Shown here one piece after another: positions 1 through 10,600 of a DNA stretch of 63,877 nucleotides; position 1 is the first letter of the stretch; every line of letters begins with the position of its first letter. The translations under genes and the position numbers were made by a program. The DNA is from Ectocarpus siliculosus (lineage: Eukaryota; Sar; Phaeophyceae; Ectocarpales; Ectocarpaceae), in the NCBI GenBank assembly GCA_000310025.1, contig FN648414.1:85358-149234 (forward strand). The letters are read 5' to 3'. The notes under the pieces were generated by a model. It was not told where the DNA came from and searched no databases. It was given only the letters and a program-made list of their open reading frames with translations.

Positions 1-65
1 GATATAGTGGGGGGGGGGGAGAGAGATAGAAAGAGTGAGAGGAAAGGTGAGAGAGAGAGAGAGAG

Positions 66-158
<93 letters not shown>

Positions 159-175
159 CAGAGAAAGGGGCAGAG
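1..175. repeat. (GA)n microsatellite tract
   Basis: The left edge is an almost uninterrupted GA/AG dinucleotide tract with a G-run at 10-19. The long Arg/Glu reading frame across it is a product of low complexity and is not annotated as coding. Confidence 0.9.
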
Positions 176-202
176 ACAGCCAGCAACAGGGACACAGGCA
201 GG

Positions 203-857
203 CAAGAGGGCACGTGGATTCAAATACGTGTTGCACACCCCAAAACTGGATTAAGCACTAAGTCAGGGGGGGCTGTTATATACCGCATATGCCGTATTGT
301 ATAGGATTTAGTGCGGTATAGTATAACCTATACATTTTCTATTGTATATCATTTAGTATGCATGTGGCTATTCGAAACCTTACACCTCTCTCACCTATAC
401 TTACTTCTGGAAGTAAGGTTTAGACCACTGTGTGTTGTGGGTACATTGCAGGTAGATTTAGTGTGGTGTAGAGTATAAAGCCTATATATATATATGATGC
501 TGCTGCTGCTGTGAACACTGTCTTCTCTATAGGGAACAACAGCAGACAGAGTGCTTGCTTGCTGTCACCCTTCCTTGCTGTTGCAGGACGACCACATTGA
601 TTGATTGATTGATTGCTGCTGCTAAAAGGGGCTACTAGGATTTGGTGTGGTCATACTATACATGTATGTATTCACCTCTCAATTACATGGGTTTTATAAT
701 GTCTCGCTAAAGCCTATACATTATGGAATATATAGGCTTTATTATAACCATTCTAAGTCCTATACAATAAACGCCTTGACCAAACTGGATTAAGCGCCTG
801 GAAACTGGGGGGGGGGGGAGTGTGCTTCACGTATTTGAATCCACGTGCCCTCTTGAG
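203..857. mobile_element. Short element bounded by inverted repeats (MITE-like)
   Basis: The sequence at about 203-240 (CAAGAGGGCACGTGGATTCA, then AATACGTG and GCACAC) recurs in reverse complement at about 820-857. A related CAAAACTGGATTAAGC segment lies just inside both ends. The interior (240-790) is AT-rich, with several short inverted motifs around CCTATACA and TATAGG and no coding frame. Size, terminal inverted repeats and lack of coding suggest a non-autonomous DNA element. I could not define a target-site duplication. Confidence 0.45.
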
Positions 858-1035
858 ACAGGGGCAGAGACACACCGTGAGTTGGAGAGGAAAATACGTA
901 GGAAAGCAACCGAAAGCTTACCATTTTGTTCATTGCATCGGTGTTACGGTACGCATATGTGTGCTGCCATTGCTGTGCCGTGGTTCTTAACTGTGAAAGG
1001 GGCGTGGACAAAACAAGCCGGAATCAAACCAGTAG

Positions 1036-1212
1036 ACTGGCTAGTCTAATGGTTTGATTTCGGCTTCTATAAAATTTATCGTGAGGGTCGTTAGCCCCGA
1101 CACTTTCACTTCCGAGGAGGGTGACTCCCCTTGCCAGCGCTACTATCCGTCCAATCTTTTCTTCGCTACAGCGCTGACTAGTCTAATGGTTCTGATTTCG
1201 GCTTCTATAGGA
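1036..1212 (+). repeat. Pair of 35-bp direct repeats
   Basis: The segment CTAGTCTAATGGTTTGATTT followed by CGGCTTCTATA at about 1040-1070 is repeated with one extra base at about 1177-1209. Spacing is about 136 bp. No gene is seen in 1-2014 other than repeats, and I found no further exon of the monooxygenase there. Confidence 0.5.
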
Positions 1213-2014
1213 CTATCAGTATGTGGTTTGGTGGCCTTCGCCATGGTTGGTTAGAAGTGGCCAACGAGGAGGTGTCGGGTTGTCCTGGCCCTCGCTTCGC
1301 CATGACGTCGAGCGTCCGCAAGGCATGCTTTCAGTACAACCAAGCACAAGGCGCTACGTCATGGTACCGCCGTCACGAGTCACTTTGCCCGGAAGTAGAA
1401 AGGGAAGTTGGGATCCTGGACAAGTCAGTGATGGCTACAACACCCGTTTACCTGCATGAATGCACATGATTCGTATGGATACCGAAGGTTGGACGAACTT
1501 TGAGCAGTTTTGTCCTAGAAGTAAATCAGAGGATAAAAACCCCGTTCACCCGGCCGTGGGCCAGTAGGTAAACCAAAGCCAAGGGCCGACAAGGCAAAGA
1601 AAAGCCAATGTATTTTCCCATGGCATGCAGATTGGCGCGAAAGATCAGCAGACGTGCCGATGAGGCAGGATATTAATCTAGCCCAAGACACGCATGAATA
1701 TGTACAACCGTGGGGCAAAAGTCTATCCTTCTGCCATGGTCGTGTCCACGGCGCCAAACCGTTGCAAGTAGTATCCTGGTATTACGTAGGTAGCACAAAC
1801 CAATGACACGCTGTGCACCCAAAGCTACCCCGCTCCACCCCGCGTATGCTGTCAACATCGAGAAGCCGACATCGGTAGCAGTGCAAAGAGCAATTTCAAA
1901 ATCTCTCCAACAGAAAGGGCACGGAGATACAAGAACCGCCTACCAAGGTATTAGTAAGTCGCCATGATGACGGAAGCAAAGCGAAGACACGGACAACAGC
2001 AAATAGGGACTCAC

Positions 2015-2225
2015 ACATTGGAGCCCGAGCTTCCGGCTCCGGCTTGTACCTCCACACCCCTCCGACATCGTGTGACTTTTCGAGAACCGTCACTCGACAC
2101 CCCTCGTCCCGGAGACACCGACTAGCTGCCAAACCAGCTGCACCTGCACCGATGACACAGACTGATGGTGGTGGTGCAGACCTCCGCAAAGCAGTATCAT
2201 CGCCATCGCCATGCACAGCGGTCAT
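2015..2225 (-). CDS. Flavin-containing monooxygenase-like protein, N-terminal exon (partial)
   Basis: Flavoprotein monooxygenases of this family use FAD and NADPH to oxygenate N- or S-containing or carbonyl substrates. The exon encodes about 70 residues: a short polar leader, then the FAD-binding Rossmann motif GAGAAGLAAS after VCVI, the acidic beta-strand end VTVLEK, and the family signature GGVWRYKPEPEARAPM. It ends at a good donor (GT|GTGAGT, 2014-2009) in phase 1, so the split codon could complete the Tyr usual after APM. I chose the ATG at 2225 (MTAVHGDGDD). The frame stays open further upstream to about 2660, so a targeting leader or an upstream acceptor is possible. I could not find the next exon between 1 and 2014, so the rest probably lies beyond the left edge. 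Confidence 0.72.
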
Positions 2226-3048
2226 AGCATCACGCCGGGTGCGCCTGCTGCCGTAGTTCCTGCTCCACGTCGATCGCGCCTGAGGTCTGGCAGATGATGT
2301 TGGCGCTGCTGTTGTTGTCGTTCGCAGCAGACCTTTCGTACGGAGCGGAAGGAGCAAAAGGCACGCCAAGGTGTTACCTACCGAACGGGTTCGTGATGAT
2401 GGAGGGTGCAATGACCAGCCACAACGCGTGGGACGAACCATGACAGCAGACGGGAAGAAGTGGATCGGTGCAATTGTAGTGTTCAATGTTTTATCCCCCC
2501 GCGTGCGCTCTTCCAAACTTCGGCTGCGCGAGACTGTCATTTTCCACCCCGTATGATTTTGCACGCAATCGGCGGTTCCGTGTGAGATCCGCCGCGTAAA
2601 CATGATGTAAACAACATGGCATGCATTGAGAGCCCGTGGGCGGCGGGGACCGAATCGCAAGGCAAGGGAGTGTAGGAGTGCAATATACAGAGAGGTAAGG
2701 GAGGAGGGGCGGGGCGAGACGAAGAGTGGTACGTGCGATGAACAGGAGAGACTTGAAAATAGTAGAGCAGTCTATCTATGGTGAACCTGCGTAGTGCTGC
2801 TGTACGTAACACCCTATGGTACGGTACAGTGATGTTGTCGCACATATGTACAGTGATGTTGTCGCATGTACATATGTGACATGGATGTAAGGTTTGGCGT
2901 TGACCCCGTCAATTGACGAAAACATAGTTGCACGAAAAAGAGGATAGGTATATCCGTATTGGATCGCTGTTGAGCAACAGATATTTGCATGCGGCAAATG
3001 ATGACGGAGCAACTCGTCGTGGGATAATGAATTGGTGCGGGTGGAAAA
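2226..3048. other. Intergenic, no gene seen
   Basis: This is upstream sequence of the monooxygenase exon. A short direct repeat (ACAGTGATGTTGTCGCA) occurs twice at about 2826 and 2850. Nothing else is supported. Confidence 0.4.
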
Positions 3049-4255
3049 GCAGGGGAGATGTCCCTATATGCTGTCTGGGAAATCGTAGACATACAGGTAC
3101 TTTCTGACGCTATGAATTCATTGGTAATCTGTCTCAGACTCTTTTCTATGATAGAGATGGATTCGTTGTGTCATATTAAGAAAAAAAAAAAAAAGTACAA
3201 AGGTTGGCTGTTGTAGTGTCCTCCGTGCACCGTGCACAAAGCGCGGCACAACACAACGCGGCACAACAGCAGTGGTACACGTGTACACACCGTGGTGTGA
3301 TGGAGACTCCACAATAAAGCCACGTGCGTACAGTAGGCTATACATATGTATGGGTGTTAGACTCTGACAGCAGTTCAGCAGTTGTCTGGGCTGCCGTGTG
3401 CTGCTGTGTAGTTGGTAGTAGTGGCGCAGTTTGGGTAGATAAACACAGAGTGATTCATTAACATACAAAGCGACCAAGCCTGCCTTCACCTGACGGTTAC
3501 AGACTTGAAGTCATGCCTTCACAATACTGCACAAAACCCATGCAGTAGAATAGAGTCAGTTCTTGCACTACAATATTCCTGACAGGCTCCATGGTGCAAG
3601 TAGTGCTGCTGCGACTGCTGTCAATCAATCCTCTCCATTTGTTTTATTTTTATTTTTGGCGCCGCTTGTTTCTCGAAAGACGGCGTCACGAAGGGATAGA
3701 CAGGAATGAATACGTTCAACTGTCCGCTTTACCGTTCACTGCGATCCGCTGTGACCGTTCTGCCTTCTTTGGCCTCTGCCACGTGCTCCCGTTGCTTTCG
3801 CATTCGCAATCACATTTATCTGTTTGCACGCATCGATCCAGCCACACAGTACAGCAGTGAGTCATCATCCATGTGCAACGAAATCAGGTTGTCCGCTGAG
3901 TGCTCGGCAATCAAACTTGCTGCAGTCATCCATGCGTTTCCGCATGAAGATATCCATCATCCTTGCTTTCGACCACCCCACCCACCCGTTCCGGGTAGTC
4001 CAATGGCAGTGGAGTCGCTCCGCGATATCCTTCGTCATCAACCATTTTCATCCGCGCCCGACGGATACAGGCTCCATCGAGTTCATGTGTATACACACAC
4101 ACATGCCTCTTTTTTTTTTTTTTCTTAATATGACACAACGAATCCATCTCTATCATAGAAAAGAGTCTGAGACAGATTAGCAATGAGTTCATAGCGTCAG
4201 AAAGTACCTGTATGTCTACGGTTTCCCAGACAGCATACAGGGACATCTCCCCTGC
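3049..4255. mobile_element. Pair of inverted 147-bp units with inner poly(A) tracts
   Basis: The unit at 3049-3195 starts GCAGGGGAGATGTCCCT, runs through TTTTCTATGATAGAGATGG and ends TCATATTAAG plus about 14 A. Its near-perfect reverse complement (a handful of mismatches) is at 4109-4255. The poly(A) ends face inward across a 913-bp spacer with no recognisable coding. It may be a long-TIR DNA element or two SINE- or retrocopy-like insertions in opposite orientation. The terminal A-tracts at the inner ends favour the latter. Confidence 0.65.
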
Positions 4256-6157
4256 GGGTAACGGGCTCAACAAGACAGTTTGGTAGCTGTCTTGTGTGTC
4301 TCATATATGTTATGGTGGGAACGTGCAGAAGAAATAAATGTGTTAGGTACTTTCTTTCTTGCAGATTGAAGTCCGCAGTCATCCGGGTGCTCCAGATAAA
4401 ATATAGGCTCCATGGAATCGATGTGTGCGCACACGCAGCATTCGGCTACACATGTATCCTCGCTGTCTCCCTCACTTCCTCTCTGTCCCTCTCTTTCTGC
4501 CGTAGATATCCACCGACCGGCAGACTTCTGTGGTTCGAACTCAACGTGTCGTTTGTTTGTGTGTTTCTGCGTCGTCTTCGTTCACGCATTGGTGAAACAG
4601 CCATAGCCAGCCACAGCAGCGCTGCCTTCGTCAATCAGACATCACAACATAATACGTGTCGTTGTCATGTTGTGATGGAGTGTCCGCAGCTTCCGCAGCG
4701 AGTGGATCTGCAGGTGGCGGCAGTCTCGCGCCGAACCGGCCACCACCTGTTCTTGTTTGGAAGTGCCGCGCTTCTTTTGTTTGCCGGGAGGACACCAAGC
4801 CATGTGTGGGCTTGTGTGGGCCCTTGTGGGAGCGTGTGGTACTGCTGTATGATGTGGATGGTGGTGTGTCGTGTGGTCATGCGTGGTACCAAACTTTGAA
4901 GGGCCATATCTCGCCAAAATAAAAAATGTGTGTCGTGGGTGCAGGTCCAATTCGTCCGAATCCGTTGAGTTTTTCAAATTCCATCGGTGCATTTCCCCCC
5001 GAAAACCGGTTTTCTAAGATCGCCTGGAAATGCGCCTTTTTGCCCATTTCTCCGTAGCTTGTCAGCGAAAAAAACACTGAGTTGGGTCGGCCTGACCTCC
5101 TCGACGTGATACGCTCAAAAACCGGTCTAAAAAAAAAATCAGACCTCACATTCGACCAAATAAAACCTTTCATAATCTTGAAAAATCTCGACTACATTAC
5201 GATATTCTCGCTATCAAAAAAAAAAAAATCTGCCCCAATCAAACGATCCGCCTCAAACAGAGCTTCCTTACGATATAAAGTATGTCACTGGGGGGTACGT
5301 CAGCCACTCGGAATCAATTCCGGAGTGATCCTGGGAGGTCGTGGCAAGATGTAACCGGATGGACTTTACGTGTGCCAGATTTCGTCGTGTTGAATATTTC
5401 TTTGGAGCGGAACATTATTGCAGTAACTGGTGTGTCAGGTTTGTATGGTTAACGGTTGCTGGGCATCGGCCTCGCGAATGGGCCCTCGACCCCGCGACAC
5501 GTGGGTCGGGCTGGAAAGACCTTTGTCGTTGACCTCGCGGAGAAGAGGAGTGAGGGGGGTTTCCTGGTGCGCGCGGTGAAGGGTCAACGTGAACATCTTG
5601 GTCTACCCCCGAGTTCCCTCGCTTGCACGTAGTAAGCGCTCCGTGAAAATCACCCGTTATTTTAGTTACCTGTACAAGGGTCTCTGGACGCCGGGGCCTA
5701 TCGCCCCCCCCGTCTTCATTTGACGAGTGTGATGATAGGAGGGGATTCTCCGTTTGTGAAGGCGTGAGGCAACATCTGCAATTCTCAACTTTCGCTCTTG
5801 TGCCTAACTGCAAGCTTATAACACATGGGTGAACGATCCACCCGGCGGTGCACTTTAAGTATTGTTATGCCAACTTGAGTCCCTTTGCACATATATACGT
5901 GCATGCATGTTCAGCTGTCGGTGCATATACCATGGCTTGAAAAGTCGCTGCGAGGTGACCCCTTCGCCAATTCAGCGAGCTGTGCACACTAAATCACAAT
6001 CGCTGAAAAAACATTAACCGAGACCTGGTGATGCGAAATAATGTTTTGCTCCGAACATCATGTTCGTAGTTTTCTTACGCCAGAACACTCCACACAATTG
6101 ACACGTCGACTGGGGTCGTCATGGTCTTGAACAGCATACAAGGCAAGCGGATACACG
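4256..6157. other. Intergenic, repeat-rich, no convincing gene
   Basis: A short open frame at 4656-4922 (plus; Ser/Gly/Ala-rich start, then a cysteine-containing stretch ending KGHISPK) is the only segment with any protein-like look. I do not recognise it and cannot define splice sites for it. 4880-5280 contains A/T homopolymers and short motifs typical of old dispersed repeats. Confidence 0.3.
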
Positions 6158-7247
6158 GGGGAATTCCCGACACGGGGGCGTAGCATCCCTGCAGAATGCT
6201 ACCCGCTAAGGCAACTCACGCCCGGCAGCCAACGGTAGTCGACCCTCACTCGCCCTCTTCAAACGTACCTCTCCTGAGACATCGATGGAAATACAGCACA
6301 ACTTTCACTCCGGCCGACTTGCTCTTCTGGAACGCCGGCACTGCTGAACGGCACAATTCGCTGGTACACACAAACACGAGGATCTACCGGCCGCGCAAGT
6401 TCCGATTCTTCGTCTTTTCAACGAGACCTGGTAAAGTCAAAGGACATCACTCTCCGAAGGTATAATGTTTCTCCTTGGCTCACACCAAAAAACATTCCAT
6501 ACAAATAAATACATACGCTGATACACACCGGGAGTTCCCAACACGGGGGGGGGGCATACTCATTTTTTACTTGCCTTCGTGGTTAGACCAGTGACCGCGC
6601 GTCTTCGAGAGGACTGAGCATTCTTCTCACAGGACCAACCACCGATGGCCAATTGTTCCTTCCTAATTTGCCAAAGGTGGCTCAAAATTGTGTTCCCGTC
6701 CCTATCTATCCTGCATCACTTCCCGCCTTTTTCATCCCACGTCCTTTGTCCCAGTATAGCTACGTCTTCTCCTGGCTATCCCATGCCCCAAGCATCTGTA
6801 ACTCCCTTTTTATATTTCCCAGCTCAGTCATGTGCATTTCTCTCTCCTTTCACAGAAAGGACATTCTGCAACTACATGAACCCGGTCTTCGCACTCGGAA
6901 CTACATTCACACTTCAACTTGTTGCCATCCTAAATCTTCGTCTGCGTTCTCGAAGGCCTCTGTCCTCAGTACCAAATTTGACTTTCAGCTTTGCCCCTGC
7001 ATCCACTGGTCCATGTAGGAATTCCTGACACGGGGGCATGGCATATCCCTACGGCATGCCACCCCTCGAAAGCAACACGTGCCTGGCTGCCAACGGTAGT
7101 CGAATCTCACCCGCGTTCCTCAAAACAAACTTCGCCCGAGACATCAATGAAGATATAGCATGACTGTCACTCCCGGCCGACGGGCTCCCCTGGAAAAGCC
7201 GGCAATGCCAAACGGCACAGTCATTGGTGGCACACACACGCACAATG
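6158..7247. repeat. Diverged 230-bp direct repeats flanking 0.63 kb
   Basis: Copy 1 (about 6158-6385) and copy 2 (about 7018-7247) share the order GAATTCC(C/T)GACACGGGGGC, GCCAACGGTAGTCGA, GAGACATC(G/A)ATG, CCGGCCGAC, AACGGCACA and a CACACACA tail. Identity looks like 70-75 percent. A fragment of the start also sits at about 6530 (GGGAGTTCCCAACACGGGGG). Direct repeats around a short interior could be old LTR-like termini or a simple duplication. No retroelement domain is visible between them. Confidence 0.55.
6581..6654 (+). repeat. Dispersed repeat fragment, shared with 53.86 kb
   Basis: Segments GAGAGGAC, CACAGGACC and ACCGATGGCCAAT occur in the same order and spacing at about 53861-53934 inside a villin intron, with about 75 percent identity by eye. 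This is a piece of a dispersed repeat family. Confidence 0.45.
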
Positions 7248-7630
7248 ATCAACCCTCACAAGAGAGGGTTTTTTAAAAATAATGTCGTGTTACTACCGCA
7301 ATCAACGTCCATAAAAACCAGCACGATTTGGTGTCAAACTCAATAACACACTACAGATGGGTCTCTCCATCCGATCTTGAGGTATTGCCGCACGGTCCCT
7401 AAGAAACATTATACAAAGTTTATGAACCAAACAAGCGAGTGGTATGGTGAGGAAACTTCCCACACCGTCCCCTTGAGGGCACAGCGCAAATACAAGAGCG
7501 ACCACTCAGTCTCACTTCCACAATACAAACCCGCGAGCCAAGAAACAAACTCGTCCTCGTTTGTCCTGTTCCCCTACCCTCTTACGGGTCTTGCGCCGAC
7601 ACATTTTTCCGGCGCAATTTTCTCGGTGTC

Positions 7631-10600
7631 CTACTGCGGCTGCGTGCCTTCCCCCCCCCCGCCCTCCCGCTCCTGCCCCACCTCTTCCTGCTGATGCTGC
7701 GGCGAAACCCGTGGGCTGCCACCACCGTCCGCGGCGGAACGGCAGCATACTCGCGCCGCGTACGCAATGATGCGCGCCAGGTGAACGAAGTCCTCGTCCT
7801 CGAAGTACGGCGGGAGCTTCAGGTCGTACGCCATCGCCAGCGCGCTGTCCGTTACCGGCAAGTCTTGCGCGGGGCTGCCGAATCCTCGCCAGTTGACGTG
7901 CCATCGCGCGTTTCCACTCGAGCGTAGCCAGTTCACAGGCACCCCGAGCTCCTTGCACTTGGCCTACAAGGAGACAATTTGATGGGGAGGTGATGGGGGA
8001 ACAAGTCGGTTCCGAGAAAACCCGAGCTCTGCATTTCCACCGATAAGAAACAGTCGGGCTTGTAGAACGGCTGGTGCCTCAAACGGAACGGGCTGTTCAG
8101 CCACCTTAATGGTAGTAGGGCGGGGGTGGTGTAGCATAGCTTTAAGGAATCAGCTCACAGGCACCCGAACCTCGTGGCAGAAGGCCCAACGAAGGGTGGA
8201 TGGGGGGCAGGTGGAGGGTGCGTTGAACAGATCAGGGGTGGGTATGGACGACGTGTCGCATGTAAGTCAATCTTCATTGCAGCCTGCTGCCCTTGAGCCC
8301 TTCTAAAACGTCTTTTGGACTCCCTTGAGCGAACCGAAAACATCACACCCGGCCGCCTTGGGCCCCGGCAGTTATTCAACTCTGTTATTTAGCGCGACAT
8401 TTGTTTCTCTAGCTGATGGTGCCAATAGGTACATACCTGGAAAGAGAGATTGCCCTCGTCGGAAGCTTTCTTCAATCGGAAGTTGAGGTGATCCCCGACC
8501 GCACCTACCAGTTCGTGCTGTTCCGGCACATCGATCAACCCTGGAGCCTCTGCCTCCATTGTCTTGACCACCTGACAAAAAAACGTTGTGTATAGTGTTG
8601 GGCCCGGAGTTGGTATTCCCATCGAACATTCTCTCTGCTCTCACGTCATGTATGTGTAACATGCGCTATTCCTTGGGCCATGATTGATGGAACATTAACA
8701 TACAACGAGCTCGTGACACCCGTGTGATCCACATCAACTCGGGGGGAGTAGACAGCCAGTCCCATTGGGAAAAAGAAAGGCACTATTTCGCCCGCATAGC
8801 ATGCCTACACAAGCATCTTCGCACCATGAATAGACAGGCGTCCACACACGCTCAAGAAGGGTGGCCCGCACGGTAACAAGAAAAAACCGCTCACACGGCA
8901 GCAGGATGACCACCGTGAGCACTATACTCACTAAAGCAATTCCCCTACGCATGGTATGCGAACGAAATTGTTGTCGGCATTAAGAATTGCGGATCGGGTA
9001 CCTCTAGCTCGCACTAACGAAAGAATAATGGGACATTTTCCGAGACTGCCAATTCACGTAGCCACACGCGTACATCCCATGGGTATAGAAGCAAGGGTTT
9101 CGACTTCCGATGCGGCCGTGTTCGCACCGAAGGTTCAGACTTCCTCGCGAAGCGAATCGTGGAGAGGCTCATACAAGTCACGCGGGTGTGAAATTCGTTC
9201 TGGCTCCGTGCCTCTGCACGCATCTGTTACTACTCACGATATTGTATATGCGGTTGTACTCCAGCACCCTCGAGGGTAAACTCTTGAGGAGCGGCCTCAG
9301 CACCGCGGCGGTGGTCTCGCTCATCCTGACCGACAGGTTTGGCTCAGAAAATCTGGCCGCCTCGCACAGGGCATCGGACGGGCGCACCAGGTGCTTGGCT
9401 GCGATGGCGGGTGCATGGATAGGGGCAAGTTAACGGCACGCGAGGCGGGTGGGTACATAGACAACCACCAAGACACCACCAGCGCTTGCACCAGAAACAA
9501 GCCAGGGCAGCACGTGGTGTGGCATGGCGACATAGCCAACGTATCGCCAAGCAGCATTGAGGCGGATATCGCTTCACACTTCTTTCAGGTTTTCGTAAGA
9601 CCTACTTTGCTGCTGTAACTAGGAACAAGTTGCCGGTGTTTCGTTAGAAAATCGGGGCTTGGCAGCAAGTTGGAGGAGGGTCATCGCAGCTTGATTCGCC
9701 CGACGGGGGCGATACAAATGTTCCATCAGCGGCTACGTCTACCACGCCATGAATTCATTATTGTGGCTACCCCAACGAAGGTCCTGCTAATCTTAGTCGT
9801 TGCTGGATGAAAATACCTACACACCACGCAAACAAAACAGCGAATCAGACGTTGGGTTGCCGTCATGGAAAACACTGACGCTTGGTGAATCTGCTCTATT
9901 TACAAGGGCGCTTCGCGGTGTACCGCTTCGCGGTCGCCGCTACGTGTAGGCTGTATGGCAATGTCAAGTGTGTGCGGGTCGAGTTTCAAGATGAAAGGAA
10001 AGAAACAGAAGTGTATATGAGAGGAAAGAAACAGAAGTGGATGTATATGTGAAGTTGTTTTCCAAAAACAATCGAAGAGCGGAGAAGCACAGCGAATTAA
10101 CATGCAGATGTGGAAAGAAACAACACCTCAGCAAGACAACGTTTAGTTTGTTGTACAGAGAAATGCACGTGTATGTGCCCCAACACCACCCGAAAAGGAA
10201 TGAAAGTCTACGTGTGAGGAGAACAAACAAGGGAAAACGACACAACAGTCGGCAAAACCACCTCGTGTGCAAGAGATGCACAAGTTGGTCCATAACGGGC
10301 TGCCTACAGAGCAACGGCGACTTCAAAGATCACCAAGGTAGAGGGCCCCATGGTCAACTGTGCTCGGGGCCGGCGTACCAGCTCCGCAGTTGTGCAACCC
10401 CTCGTAGACCAGCTTGTACGGGCCAACCCCAAGATCGCCGGTCGCGCCCTCAAGCGAACCTCAAGACCGTGGGCTTCATTCGCCATCTCCGATCGTACGT
10501 CCCAGAGAGCGAAGAAGCGCATCGCCACGGCTACCAGAGAGGATGAAGCGGCTGCTATTGCGCGTCTTCCAACTCTTTTCAAAAGGATCGAGCACGATTG

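Noticed and set aside
35-304. Long Arg/Glu open frame at the left edge
   Set aside because: It is the translation of a GA microsatellite and has no non-repetitive coding part.
4294-4899. 201-codon plus-strand open frame
   Set aside because: Codon content is random-like, it overlaps other long frames, it has no motif, and it lies in repeat-rich spacer.
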